From Emydura subglobosa (Eukaryota; Chordata; Testudines; Chelidae), in assembly GCA_007922225.1 (NCBI GenBank), contig ML679961.1, forward strand, positions 69,792,890 through 69,856,889: 64,000 nucleotides of DNA, read 5' to 3'. The position numbers and the translations under genes are program-made. Below, one piece after another: positions 43,499-56,334 of the stretch. Within the stretch, counting starts at the first letter, position 1. Each line of letters begins with the position of its first letter. The notes below the pieces were generated by a model, which was not told the DNA's origin, did not search any database, and worked only from the letters and a program-made list of their open reading frames with translations.

Positions 43499-46400
43499 GA
43501 GTAGCCAACTCCGTGCCTACCACAAACCTGATTCCCTTCTTCCAGGAGTCAATAGAGTCCTGCTGGGAAATCTTCTCCTTCACATCTCGTCTGTCCCAAC
43601 CCTACTTCTCCATCTCCACCCTCTTCCTGTCTCTCATCCCTACCCCAGTCGGTGTGCTGGTGACACACTTTCTTCTGGAGCTAGTCTCGGTCTCCCTCAT
43701 GAGTGCTGGCCAGTTTCAGGCACGTGGCGGGTGGAAGATTCTGTTAACACTCTGCCTGTGTGACCGCCTGGAAATCCATCTCTATTTAGTTTTAAGAGCG
43801 GAGACACTCCATCTCCTCCAACTTCTCTACTCCAAATCCATCATCATTAGTAACCATAAACATCAGAGCTGGAGCTGTTTGGCTGCTGTGCCTAGATAAA
43901 TAGTGCTTTTTCATATTTAATTTATGAGTGGCTGCAGAGCCTCTTTGGGGTGCACGGGGTTAATTAAGAGCTGAATTAGATGGAGATGCTTCTCCCTGAG
44001 GAGACTCAATTAAACTCTTCTTGCTTAAAAATAAGAAGTATCATAATTTCTCCCTAACGCTGTGTTGTGAGCAGGTGTGACCAGTCTGGTGAGTGGTGTA
44101 TTACTGGGTTGCCATATCCATTCTTATTGTCCACCAAGGCACAGGAGTGTGCTCACCAAAGTGCTGGTGAGTGCATACCTACCAGTCTGGCCGGGCTAGC
44201 TTGTCTAACTGGACACAGGTCAGTGGGCTGGCTGGCTGAGTCAGATTGCCACTAGCCAGAAGGCAAAGAGAGAAATAAGAAAGCAAGAGGAGAAATGAGT
44301 CAGGGGAGAAAAATTAAAATAGAGAGGGTTGGAGGTAGTAGAAGCAGCAACTCTGAGTTCACATCTTTGGAGCAGCTCAGGACAGAGCCATGGAGATAGT
44401 GATCTCATTGGGTCTGAACATCTTTCAGATAAAGTATGCTCTCTGGGTCCCAGTGTGTGGCATCAGTAATGATGACGCTGGGTAATGCTCTCTGATGTGT
44501 GCAAGCCAACTGCCAAGTGCAAGGCAAGTAAGGGGAGTTTGTGAATCTAGTATTATCCTGTTCCCAGTCTTCTGCTCAGCAGCAAAGCATATGGGGAATT
44601 GCAGGCTGAGAAGTGGGCAGGATATATAAACAGTGCCCCTTCCTCCTAACAAGGAGAGCCTGGGATGGAGCAGGCGCTGCTGACAGGTTCTGTATTCAAG
44701 GGCCTGGGTAGGCGCTAGGTGATGGGAGAAAAAACTCTAGGGAGAAGAACTGAGACCTTTTGGGAGGAAGGGCAAGTTGTTTATTTGGACTTTCCCATAG
44801 ACCCTTTGTTGGGAGCAGAACAGAGAGACCCAGAAGAAGGAACCCTGGGGAGGGTTATGTTCGGCTGAAGAAACACGGATATGTAAAGAGAGACTGTCAT
44901 AGGCAACTATGTCCCATATAGACCGATAAAGCCAAATAAGTATCTGGTGGCCTCATATATGCACACTTCCCATCACCTTTATGTATCCATAACCCCACCA
45001 GGAGCCCTGAGCACTCCGATCCACTGCTCTTCCAGTTCAGACAGTCACAGCTTGCTCCATTTCTTTGACTCTGTTTCATATTTCCTTTCAATAACAATTT
45101 GACACAATACATTTCATGGTACAAATGGCCCTTCTGCCACCTTTCACCCACATTGGATAGGCCATTCTTCCTTTAACTATTGAGTTGCTTAGACAGAAAT
45201 AGCTCATATTGGCTCTTGGTCAGGCCACAGAGACCCTGTCCTTGTAATAGAATGAACTTGTAAAACACACTTCAGATACAGCTACATCCTAAAGCAGTCA
45301 TGACCCCAGCCTGCCAGCGAGCATGGGACCCAGTTGTCACCCACCCTTCTGTCAACTCACATCTTCTCCTTGGCCATACAACTTTGCCCCTAGGTTAGCT
45401 GGCCACCGTCTTGCAGGACACTGTAAAGGGAGAGGACACCTCTGTTTATACCCTATGTGACTGGGACCATGAAGGGGGCAGCCTTAGGCTCCAGCACGCC
45501 TTACACTTCAGCGTCTCTCTCTAGAGGTCAAGGATTCTTGTCCTGTTGGAGCCATCGGTGTGAAGTTGCCCAGAAAACAGCAATCTTTTCAAAGATTTAA
45601 TGGAGAAAGAGGGGCAGCAAAGCACAAGAAACATAGTGCATAACATATCTCATCTGAGTACTTTGCAAAGCCCCTCTTGCTCCAGTTACAGAGAAAAGAA
45701 ATCCTACCATCTCTAGAAATGAAGTTCCTCTCTGGCTGCCCACTCCCTCCCTGGTCAGCCAGACAGCCTGTCCCTGCTGTATCCAGAGAAATCTCATCAC
45801 TATTCCCCACCCAGCCTGCTTTCCAAGTGCCAAGTGTTAGAGTTTATAGGTTGCATCAACCTTTCCACAAGGCTATGTCCCCCACACAGGGACTATTACA
45901 TCACCTTCATCACCTCTAGAAGATTTCCCTATCCTTCTGTCTCCAAGTCCAGCATTTGGAAACACCATTTCCTCTCCACTTCCTCAGGCACTCTCCCTAG
46001 TCAAGATGATTGAGTTTATTATGCACGTCCATTGTTCTTGGCTATAGATGCTAGATTATGCTCTCATTCTGGATGCACCCAACTTCTGTGTTAGCTGGTC
46101 ACATGATAATATGGATTTATAAGTTTTCCCCTTGTCAGGAAATATCAGTTATTGCCAGACCCTAGGCCCCTGTCACACCAAGCAGAGCCAAAAACTATAT
46201 GCAAGCCTCAGTGATGGTTTGGTCTCACATGCAACAGTCATTAGCCAATGCTGTGCTGTGATGATTTGTGCAGGGGGGGGGGGTGGGAGGAAGGAAAGGA
46301 AGATTTGTCTTTTAATCTTATTTACAAACACAGATCATTCTGCAGTGAGGGTGGAGCCTAACTCTCCATCAAACGTGCCACCTGGTCCTGAAGGATCTTG

Positions 46401-49400
46401 GAGCTCCTCAGACCAGCGCAGGTTCAGCTTGCTTCTTTGCTGAATCTCAGGTAGCACCATGACATTTAGCCAGTTAAGAAAAGGGGCTCTCTCTCTCTCC
46501 CTCTCTGTGCTCGAAGCAAGCAGTTTGCTCTTCCACTGTTTGGCTGGGTGTGAAGAGAACCCTTTCTTTCTCAAAATCTGCCCTAGAAGAAACAGGAATT
46601 TTTAAGTTGGGCGGTTGTTAATGAGAGACACGGGTGTAAATTTGGAGTAATGGCACTGAAGTCAGAGGAATTATCCCCCAGCTACACCAGTGAAACTGAG
46701 ATGAACACATATACATCTGGGTGCATGTTGCTAAGGCCATGGCTGCTTTGACCACAGGCCTGGTTAGGGACCCAGCTGCTGTATGTATGACTAGGTTGCA
46801 TTGTCTGAGCACACACCTAGGTTGCTAGGGCAAGTTTCGCCTTTGCTTCTCTCCTCTTGTGCTGACTCCTGCGCTCGGTCCCAGCAGCATGGAGAGAATG
46901 CTGCTCTGCTGACCATCACCCTGAGAAGACAGCAAAGGATACCCCAACGACAGAAGGGAACAGATTATGGAAGAAAGTTCCTAGGCCCTGAAACCTCCCT
47001 CGAGCAGTGAGGCAAGAATCAGGCCACAGATAAAGGCCAATCAGCTGACTGGGCTGCACCGAACCTGTTGTTTCTGGGCAATGTTGAAAACCCTCAGACA
47101 AAATGGGCTCTGTCTTCTGGCCAAGGTCACCTGCACCTGCTGGCTGGTATTAAATTGCTAGGCCACAGCCAGGAGAATGTGACTCTGCCAGACTTGCTGG
47201 GAAGAGCCTGGGACTCTGGGTCTGGCAGATTTTTTTTTTCAAGTATGTTTCATATGTAATTAGAAACCGGGAAAACATGCTCCCTGTGTGGAGTGAATCA
47301 TCTCTCAGGCGGCTGAGTCTCTTCCTACAGAAAACAGACCCCAAAGGAACCCTACTCTGCTCCCAACCCTTCTGATCCCCAGGAGGCAAGATTCATGCCA
47401 GCCCCAAGCTGTCATTGCTGGGGAATTAGTCTAGGTGCCAATCACATTGCTGGGGGAGAGAGAACGGACTCTTTGCCAGATCTCTGTGGTATACTGCATG
47501 CACACATAGACATGCACAGCACACAAACAAATACACTAATTGGCTAAGCGTGCGAGGCCTTATGCTCAACTCAGTGGCATCCAGGGTCTGTCTGTCCGTC
47601 ACATAGATGGTAACTTTTGAATGTTGTATCCAATCAATTCTAAAATCTCAAGGATTCTTCTAAGCATCAGTGGGTAAAACCCTACTGGATCTGGTGAAAA
47701 CCAGAACGGGACAAATGGGGAACACACAGAGCCCCTTTCCCACCACAGCCACAGCTCCAGGCAACTCTGCAATTGTCCATAGATCAAACAACTGGGTGAA
47801 TCGAATGGCATGCATTCCAGCAGAACAATCTCTGCCCATTCTCCCAATAGGGTTTAACATGTTGACTCCCTGAATTACCTCTCTCCCTGACAGAAAGAAG
47901 AAGAAAAATAGGGGTGGGATGGAGAATGGGAGCTTGAACACAGCCCCTGCCATGGAGAATGGAAGATCTTGGAATGGGCGGAGAAGGGAATGGGGGGACA
48001 CCCAGGTCCCCAGGTATAAGGAAGGAATGGGGGAAGTTGCATGAAGCCCCTGAAATAGAGAGGGATGGAAAGGTGGCACACAGGGAGCTTGTGAGAAGTA
48101 ATGGAAGGGTGCAAGGAGCCCCCGGTGTGTGCAATGTGTTCAGCCTACACCGGCGGTCAAGTGTGAGACCTGAAATAGAGCAGACATAGCATGCACACAT
48201 ACCCACATAGAATGCTCACAAGTGCACTCATCCATCCGCCCACATTGCTCACAAATACACACGTGCACGCAATACACCAACACAGCAGACCCCTTGCCTG
48301 CTCTTTCCTACATGCACAGTCTATACCAGACACATGGATCAGAGCTGTTATTCTGAGCCGTGGGTGTTTTGCTTGTGACCCTTCTGCATTCGGAGAACTC
48401 CTGCGAACGGAGGGATATTAATGAGGCTGCCTTTTGATATGCAAAGGGAGTGCTCATTACGTCTCTCGACCCACATCCTCTGAGCTGTTAATTAAAGAGT
48501 GTGCAGCAGGCAGAAAATCATCGTCTCCTGCAAATAAACCAACAGTGTTTGGGTGGCTGACCCCCCTGCGTGGAGAAAGGCCCTCGCTATACCAGCCTGA
48601 AAGGCCCAGACTAACCTGGAAACGCCCAGTGTACTGAAGCAGTGGGCAGGTCATCCATGTGGATTCCTCACAGAGAGAGACACAGGTGAGATCGGCAGCA
48701 TGGTGCAGTGTAACTCATGCGTGGCGCTGTGAGGCAATGTGAAGGCACCTGTACTTGCCAGCCTAGTGGGTCCACTTGCCGTGAGACAGCAGCCACGGCA
48801 GATGAGGAAGTTCACAGCCCCCGTTTGAAAAGGAAGCAGTGATGAATCACTGCCTTTGCCCCCAGTTCCATCCTCCAGCATCTCAACCCACAGCACCAAG
48901 TCCCCAGACTGCTTGATTGGTTTTTCATGCCCACACCAGCTTTTCCTTGTGCCCATGTGAACTGGATAGAACCTGTTCTGGGCAGTTCAGTGTCTGGGAA
49001 ATGCCCCCTGCCTAGTTCTTCCTTGCCAGGAGCAGAGATGCAACTGAGTGGCTCATTTCAAAACTAACCTTCCTGGTGTCTCTGTTCTCCTGGGGAGAGG
49101 GAAGCTTGGATCTTCTTCATCTCTTTGCAGAGAAGCAGCGAAGGCCGGTGTGCCCTTGAAAGAGAGCCCTGGAGAGTTCCCACTGCACAGCTCACCTGCA
49201 GCCCTGAGGCAAGGTTAATTGGGCTGATGTGGCAGAAACAAAGCAACGTTTCAAGCCTTTTGGAGAGGGGAGAGGCAAGCAGATGGGGAACAGGGTGTGT
49301 GTGTGCCGATGCTTTGATTCCTTATCTTCCTGTCCAAAAGCCTGCACTGCACTGCACTCCTCTCCTCCATCTTGAGACCCACTTTCCCCTCTCACGCACT

Positions 49401-51655
49401 TTGCTCTGCACAAGCCTCTCCCTCACCCTTTTGTAACCACATGCTCAGATTCACCCCTACACCCATGCTGCCCTCCCTGCTTCCCTTATACCATGCCACC
49501 TCTCTCCCCTCCTTTAGATCCCTTGCCAACCTCCAGTAGCCAGCTGTGCTGGGCTTGTTGCGCTCCCTCTCCTGCAGGGGATACTTAACAAAACTGGGCC
49601 TGAACTGCAGGGCAGAGAGCTGGGCTGGGCTCCCACCTCCTGCCAGCTCGGACACACCCAAGCATGGCAGTGCAGCAGAGGACAAACCCCTAAGCCTGCG
49701 GGCCTGCTCCTGTTGGTCCAGGGAGCAGGTAAAGCAATACGGCACAGGGCAGAGAAGCCTGGTGACGGCCATGGGACAGCCCTTGGCCTGTCTCAAAGGT
49801 TCCGCAAGAATAATCTTACAGACGAGTCCTATAGCACTGATTTTCCCTGCCCTGGGCCAAGCCAGGCAAACTGGGTGCTCAGCTCATATGGTCACTCACA
49901 GGGACTCCCCGTGAAACTGCTTCACATGGCTCAGGGGGCTTTAGTGCCAACTGAAACTGGTCAGCTCGACCCATGGAGATGCATATAGGCTCTGAGGCTG
50001 GCCCAGAGATGCTGCATGAGGCAGCTGAGCCATGGTTTGTTGGTCATCATACACTGCATGAAATGCATTTAGTTTTGTTATTTAATTCTCACTGCCACTG
50101 AGATTTATTGCTTTGCCAGTATCAGGACTCTGCTGAGCCTGCCCTCCTCCCCTGTACTTCTACCCTTCCCTTGTCACCTCCATAGGGCAGAGAGAGGGTC
50201 CCCAGGCCTATGTCCTGGTGTTATCTACTGGATCCTGTTTGTGCTTTCCTCTGCTAAATATCAAAGCATCTCTCAAACAGGAAATGCAAAGGCTGCCCTG
50301 TAGGAGGAGTTTCCCAACATGGCACCTTCCTCTTCAAGTCTGCCCTCTCCCTTTGATAGAAATAAGTGGTTGATCACATTCCCCAGGGGCCACCAGGGTT
50401 CAGCACACATAGGAGCTATTGAATACAGCACCCTTTAATTGCAGTTGCTGTTTATTAGCATGGGTCTTTCTTAGACTTTCTCTCTCTCTGGTTTGGGATT
50501 TTACCCTAACTAAATAACGGGGAGATTTCTGTAGCTAGTTATGGACTGAATCCGTAACAGGTGGCTAGAGCAACCACAGCAGATCAAAGGAAAGGATGGG
50601 AGTTGGGGTAACAAGGTGCCTGAGACTTTGATCAAATGAAATGGAGGATCAACTTAACTAATTAGTGACTTGAGAGGAAACCTCTCTGACCCACTTTAGC
50701 TTCTGTTTAACTCAAGATACTAAACTTCATGTTTACCAACTTCCACTGGCTGTTTGCTCTCAGCCCTGCCATTTCTCCAGATGAAATGTTCTACAATGCA
50801 TTTTAATAGAGCTGACATTCCCAAAAAGCAAAGGTCCCAGCATGCTTTGGTCCTTCTTGAGACAGAGGGGGAAACTGCCTCCCTATTGAAACTGAGAGTG
50901 GGGCCTATAGGCTACGGCCTCTGGTGCCAGTTACATATGGCTCTCTGGTGAGTTACCCAGGCAACTCTGGGTGGGGGATATTTTGGGTTCCCTGTATCAC
51001 TCCAGGGATACGTCACTACTTCTAAGGGAGTTCATCTTGAGAAGGTGGCACTCTCCTCAGCCAGGAGGAGGAGGCAGGGCCCTGTTTGTTTATCCTCCAC
51101 GTAGCTTGGAAGACAGTGTCTGCATTTGCCTCGGTTGTTGGAAAATATGGATTATTGCAAGAACTGCAACCACTCACTCGCTCATCACGTGGAGCTAGTT
51201 AGAAAGGATACAAACAGCCTTCATGCCTAAAGACAGCAGCAGGCAGAACCATCACTCCCCCAACCCCTGGAAAGCAGCAAAAAATGGTCTCTTATGATCC
51301 TCCGCCGCTTCAGGGGAGAGTTTGCAAGCAGGAGATACTCAGGGGCAGCAAGAGAGCCTAGAGAGAGGCTGCTTCTTATAATGTAGTGCATTTTTTTCAT
51401 CCTCCTTCTAATTGTAAATAAACCCTTAAACACAGCATTTACTGTAGGCCTTACATAAACAGAGGGGTATAGTGGTTAATGCTAGCAAATTACGTTCCCC
51501 CCTTGGCGGGCCTACAGACTGTGCTCTGTGTGTGCTTTCTGTTCAAGGCCTGGGGAGTGAAAGGAGGTTTCCTCCACATCCTTGCCCTCTCCCCACCCCC
51601 ATGCTTTAGCTCCTCCCTATTCTCATTAGCTTAAGGTTGCTTGTATCCCCTAGAA
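43499..51655. other. No gene; 8 kb of largely unassigned sequence
   Basis: No domain was recognised in any frame. 43,900-44,060 is AT-rich with several TTAATTA-type words and could be a conserved noncoding element. 46,271-46,281 is a poly-G run. 48,190-48,290 is a degenerate CA-rich patch. Pyrimidine-rich frames on the minus strand at 47,660-48,206 and 49,392-49,796 appear accidental. Text near 45,560-45,600 faintly resembles LTR polyadenylation contexts. Confidence 0.4.
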
Positions 51656-52125
51656 CAGGGGTTTCTAACCTGGGGCCCACAGGCCGTGGCTTTCAGAGTG
51701 GCCCACAGCTTCCCTCCCGCTGGCTGCAGAAGGGACCCAGCGCCTAGGGACCCAGGTGGAGTGCATTGACAGTGCAGGCTGCTTGCTGCCGCTAAGGGGA
51801 CAAGAGATCAGTGCTCTCATCCCCTTGGCTGTGGCAGGGAGCACAACACAGTGCTCTGCATGGGTCTCTAGGCACTGGGGTCCCTGCTAGAGCCAGAGGG
51901 AGGGGAGCACTGATCTCCCATCCTCCTGGATGCAGAAGGGAGTCACTGCCTAGGGACCCAAGTGGAGCGCACGGTTTCCCTGCTGCAGCCAGGGGGACGG
52001 GAGATCCTCCTCGCTGAACTCCTTTCCTCTGGCTGCAGTGGGGGTTGCTGGCAGAGACTCGCAGCCCTTCTGGGTTCTAAAAATTATATTGGTGGCCCTC
52101 AAGCCAAAAAGGTTGAGTACTACTG
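51656..52125. mobile_element. hAT-like nonautonomous element with 8-bp target duplication
   Basis: The left end CAGGGGTTTCTAACCTGGGG and the right end AAGGTTGAGTACTACTG are inverted repeats of the CAGGGGTTCTCAACCT type known from vertebrate hAT elements. The flanks CCCTAGAA (51,648-51,655) and CCATAGAA (52,126-52,133) match in seven of eight bases. The 470-bp body has GC-rich subrepeats (GGGACCCAGG..GGAG..CACTGATCTC) and no transposase. Confidence 0.8.
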
Positions 52126-52133
52126 CCATAGAA

Positions 52134-52659
52134 GGTCCATTCTCCTTTTTGGCTGGAGAGACTTGTTCATGTCCATTTCCTCCACCGCTAATAGCTTAGC
52201 ACAACTGAGCATCTCTTGGCAGAGGGCTGGGGGCCAGTGTTCTAATCTCTGAGCTGCACAGGTACAGAGCACTTGGTTTGGGGGTGCTGAGACCCATCAA
52301 TCCAAATTCTACGTGGCATCTTCTGCTTCTGTCTCTTGCTCATTTCTAATGCTTCCAATTACCGTAATGCCTAGGTGCCATCTTCTCCTCTCTGATCTCT
52401 GAGGTGCTGACTCAGCTCAGCTGGGTCTGCTCTGAAAGACAAACAAACCACAGCCTCTCCACTGGCATTTGCTCTTTCTGTTGAACAAGGTTATTTTCCA
52501 GCCCTTTGGGATCATGCACCAGGTGCTTCTAGACTCAGCCTCCATGTAGCCAGAGGGTAGCAGCTGCTGTCGCAGTGCAGACCCACAGGCTTAGTTAAAC
52601 CAGATCCAACAATTCTAAACTCAGTTTACAAGAGAGATTAGCTCTTCTCAAACATTAAC
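52134..52659. other. No gene or recognised repeat
   Basis: Mixed sequence. Nothing supportable. Confidence 0.35.
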
Positions 52660-52800
52660 TGACTGAAGCTTCTAATATCCCATTTCACAGATAGAGACCT
52701 TAAAGCACAGTAAGGTGAAGGAACTTACCGTTAGCACTGGGGTTAGAACTCAAGGGCATATGATTCTAGGCCTGGTTTACCACTATCTCCTCCCCCTCAG
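52660..52800 (-). repeat. MIR-like SINE relic
   Basis: CCCATTTCACAGATAGAGAC, GGTGAAGGAACTTACC and GGGTTAGAACTCAAGGGC follow the antisense MIR core order with high divergence. Confidence 0.65.
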
Positions 52801-53404
52801 ACTAAAAGAAGCTGTTGAAGGAGCAAAAAGACATAATCCAAGCAACCTTTCTGCATCTCCATCTCCTCCCCAGCTAGTTTCTGAGCCTTTCACTCCCTAT
52901 GACCCACACAGCCTTAAACTCTCCACATTTGCTTCAGCACCAGGGCTGGATCACCCATAAGCCCTTACTAGTCTTCAGTTCTACACAGCTGCAAGGATTA
53001 CACACTGCCTCAATTCATCTAATACTCCTGCATCTGCAACTGGGTAGAGTACTTTCTCTTTCTTTCACCCCTAAGGTCTTATGCTACTGCCCACCATCAT
53101 AGTATCTGAGCATATTATTCTTCACTTCCTCTCTTAAATGCAGTCCAGTAACATGGCTGGGAGAGAAAGTCTACAGTGTTCCAAGCTAGAGAGGGCTGCA
53201 TTTCAGTGGTGTGTTGCTAATTGTTATAGTTACAGAGCTAAATCCTCAGATAATTTGAATCAGCACCGCTCCACTGAAGTCAATGGCGTTACAATGATTC
53301 ACACCCAGCTGAGGATCTAGACTGTAAGGTGCTTTGGGATCATTCAGGCTGAAAGCTGCCATAGATATGAAAGTTCTGCTTATGACCATGTCCCTTGGTC
53401 CCTG

Positions 53405-53678
53405 GATCACTGGCTATGTCTACACTGCAGTCGGAGGTGTGACTGCAGTTCAAATTGGTATACCTGTACTAGCTTTAATGTAGTGCAGTGAAGATGCAGT
53501 AACGTGTGCTTTCGCATGGGCTGTACAAGGGCCATCCTGAACCCTGGGTACATAGCTGGGTTGCTAGCCCATGCCAGCATCTGTGCTGTGATGTCTTCAC
53601 TGCTCTTTTGAGCCATTTTAATGTAGATTAAAGCTAGCACAGGTATCCATACATGTGCTTCTTCTTTCGTATGGAAAT
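53405..53678. mobile_element. Foldback-type element (GTCTACACTGCAG end), right arm truncated
   Basis: TATGTCTACACTGCAGTCGG at 53,413 is a typical end. GGTATACCTGTACTAGCTTT near 53,457 is mirrored by AAAGCTAGCACAGGTATCCA near 53,631. The right terminal segment is missing where LINE-like text begins near 53,680. Confidence 0.5.
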
Positions 53679-53679
53679 A

Positions 53680-55282
53680 GCAACATTTGCAAATTAACAG
53701 AAAGCCTTGAAATCCATTTGAGGGCTTCAGGAGATGCAGAGTGAACCTTTGCTCTCCCTCCTGGCAATGAAGAAATTCGGACACTTGTTCACAATATGCT
53801 TGATGGTTTAGAGGTCTCTGCATTTGCACTGTGGGGAATCCTTAATTCTCCATTTGTGCACCAGGTGCACGCATCTTCAATGTGATGTTCTGATGCTGTC
53901 AATGATCATCCATTAACTTCGGCAGAGCATGAAACCAGACAGTTCGGTGGTGAGATCATATATGGGGTGCTTGTTGTTTACATCAGAGCCTGCACATTAG
54001 CTGTCTTCTGGGTTGAAGCTGGATGACAGAAGAGCTTCTCCAGCTGCCCAAAATGGTCGGTGGGATGTTAGGCGAGTGCAAGGCAGGTGAATAAGGTTGT
54101 CACGGAGTGGGGCTTTTGGTTAGCAAGAGCTTTCTTATATTCATGCAACGTAGCCATCTCTCACCAGGTGGTTGGGGGAGGATAGTTTGTGAGGACTGGA
54201 AGCCAAGGCAGCGGAGTGGACCTCAGGGTTATAAGTCTCACAGTCCCATTTAGCTGGGTATTGACAAATCCCCAGGAGGAGGCAAGCTGCTTCCCCAAAC
54301 AGTGCATCGTACTCAGCTGTGGAGTGAACGAATGCCAGCATTGCCATTTGTAGTATTTGAGAGTCACAACCCCAGCTAGAACCTGCTAGCTTTTGGATGA
54401 CGTTAATGTGTCTCTTTCTTTTATGGCTCACCTGCTTCAGATGTTGTTGATTGGTAAGGCTGACTCCTAGGGCGCAGGCTGATAGCATCATTGGCGGTTG
54501 ACTTGCCACAGAAATTTACGATCAGCATCCTCTTAGCTTCAGAACTGTTGAGATTGAAAGCTGATGACACCTTTTTTGATGGATTGGGTTTGAGCTGCCC
54601 AGTACCGAAAACAGTTTCCCATCCTCTTCAGAGCAGCATTAAGGGCGTCTTCTGCTTCCTTGAGTGTTGTGACCTGTGTCGTGCGTGCCAGGTCATTGGC
54701 ATAAATGAACTCATGGCATATCATTTCGGGCACATCTCTTGTCTATATGTTACAAAGGGATGGTGCTAGTACTGAGCCCTGTGCGAGGCCATTGTGGCTA
54801 ACCCCACTTTTTGCTAACCTGGCTTCCACGAGGGACCTGGAATGTTCTGTCCAAGGGCATTGACTTAACAAGTCCAAATGGCTGGGTGCACTGAAACAGG
54901 TTGGGTAACGTCAGCTGTAGGCCCTTATGCCAGATGGTGTCATAGGCTGATGACAAGACAAAAACTGTGACCGTGTTCAGCTTCAGCTGGAAGCCAACCT
55001 CAATATGTGTAATGAGTACAAGCACTTGGTCCCTGCCTTGAAACCTGCCTGTTCTGGAAGGATTGTGGTCTCAAGGATGGGGGGGTGGACGGTCAGCCTC
55101 ACCAGGACTGGCCGCTCCAGTAGTTTGTATATTGTACAGAGAAAAGATATAGGGTGATGGCTTTCGGGGTCATCTGGCGACTTTCCAGGTTTTAAAATGG
55201 CAATGACTTTTGATTGTCTCCAAAATGTTGGGCATTTGCTAGTGGTAATGACTTCTGGGAACAGTGCCTTCAGACGCACCTT
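53680..55282 (-). mobile_element. Non-CR1 LINE reverse transcriptase, broken
   Basis: Minus-strand blocks in order: W-R-Q-S-K-V-I-A-I-L-K-P-G-K and P-I-S-F-L-C-T-I-Y-K-L-L-E-R (fingers and palm, near 55,110-55,220); V-F-V-L-S-S-A-Y-D-T-I-W-H (motif A region, near 54,930); F-I-Y-A-N-D-L-A (motif C, normally ADD, near 54,700); then L-G-V-S-L and H-S-T-A-E-Y near 54,320-54,460; and a late H-K-W-R-I-K-D-S-P-Q-C block near 53,850. The motif-C Asp-to-Asn change, an apparently missing motif-A Asp, and several frame changes make it inactive. The blocks differ from all the CR1 copies here and fit a different non-LTR clade (jockey-like or similar), not resolvable by eye. Confidence 0.85.
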
Positions 55283-56334
55283 CTCGGCCCGAGATATTTA
55301 AGAAAGTCTGGAAGGGTGCTCTCAATGCCAGGTGCTTTTCCTGCCTTAGTAACAGAGAGGGTAGCATCAGTCTCGGCTCTTGGGAAGGGTTAACAAAAAC
55401 AAGGGTGCCTTCGTGTGCAAGATTCCTTGAGACCTGGTTTCACCTCTCTTTCCATTTGTCAGCTTACAGTCATCTTTGAGTTTTTTAGTAGACTGGCAAC
55501 GCTGGTAGCAGTAAATTGCTGTGTTTGTGTGTCTGCAACATAGACATGCTGCAACCACACTGCCAATTGCACTGTAGACATGACCACAAACTGCTAGATG
55601 AAATCTGGGGTCCTGGTTTTCCACCCACTTACACTGGTTACAATAGCCCTGACTGTCCGCCCAGGGAGCAGTAAAGATTAATGTTTGCCAAGTGCTTTGA
55701 ACGTCTTCCCTGGAAGGAGGCGCTAGAGAGATATGCAAAGTAGCAATGTTAATTATGCTTCTGCATGTTTGCCTGAGTGTGGCAGAGGCAGGCTGATGAA
55801 TACTCAAGAATCCAATGGCCAGGCAGGGGGCTGCTGGGTCGCACACGAGGAGGAGGATTATTGCTCAAGACCTGGATGATTTATATTGACAAAGGAAGTA
55901 GAGACGACAGACATGCAGCTTTCTGGCAGGGAGGATTTGCCAGCACAGAGTGACCTGGGCCCAGTCACTTCCCCCCTCCACTGGCAACTTGAGGAAGTGG
56001 CATGAAGGCTGAAATTAAGCAGTTCTTGTGCGATGTCAGGTGGTGCTGAGCAGCTGCTGTTGCCTATGACAGCAGAGATCACTGCTTTGCCTGCTGGACT
56101 TTGCCCCATTATCAGCAATTCACAGGCTAAGGAGAGGCAATCTCTCTGGATCTGTCCAGCATTGCACTAGCTCACCCCACATGTTAAATGACTCCCTTCC
56201 AGCAATCGTGAGACACACCACAGAGGCTTTGTAGCCTAATGCCCCCAGCTCTCATTGGATTCAAATGTGGGGGACGTTTCCCCCTCCCAGGTGGATGTCG
56301 AGCCCCTTCAAAGTCTTGGAAAGCCAGCATTGTC
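55283..56334. other. No gene; unassigned
   Basis: A 159-codon minus-strand frame (55,367-55,846) has several Cys residues but no regular zinc-binding spacing and is not called. GCACTGTAGACATGACC at 55,568 resembles a foldback-element end without a partner. Confidence 0.35.

Noticed and set aside
43042..43899. 285-codon open frame on the plus strand, the longest in the window
   Set aside because: It starts inside the GC-rich tandem units of a hAT-like element and runs past the element's end into unrelated sequence. It has no domain, and equally long frames exist on the other strand.
47660..48206. Overlapping ~140-codon minus-strand frames with hydrophobic text
   Set aside because: Three overlapping frames of similar length through pyrimidine-rich sequence, with no signal peptide or domain pattern that holds up.
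55367..55846. Cys-containing 159-codon minus-strand frame next to the LINE
   Set aside because: Cys and His spacing is irregular, it is not contiguous with the reverse-transcriptase frames, and no gag-like knuckle is seen.
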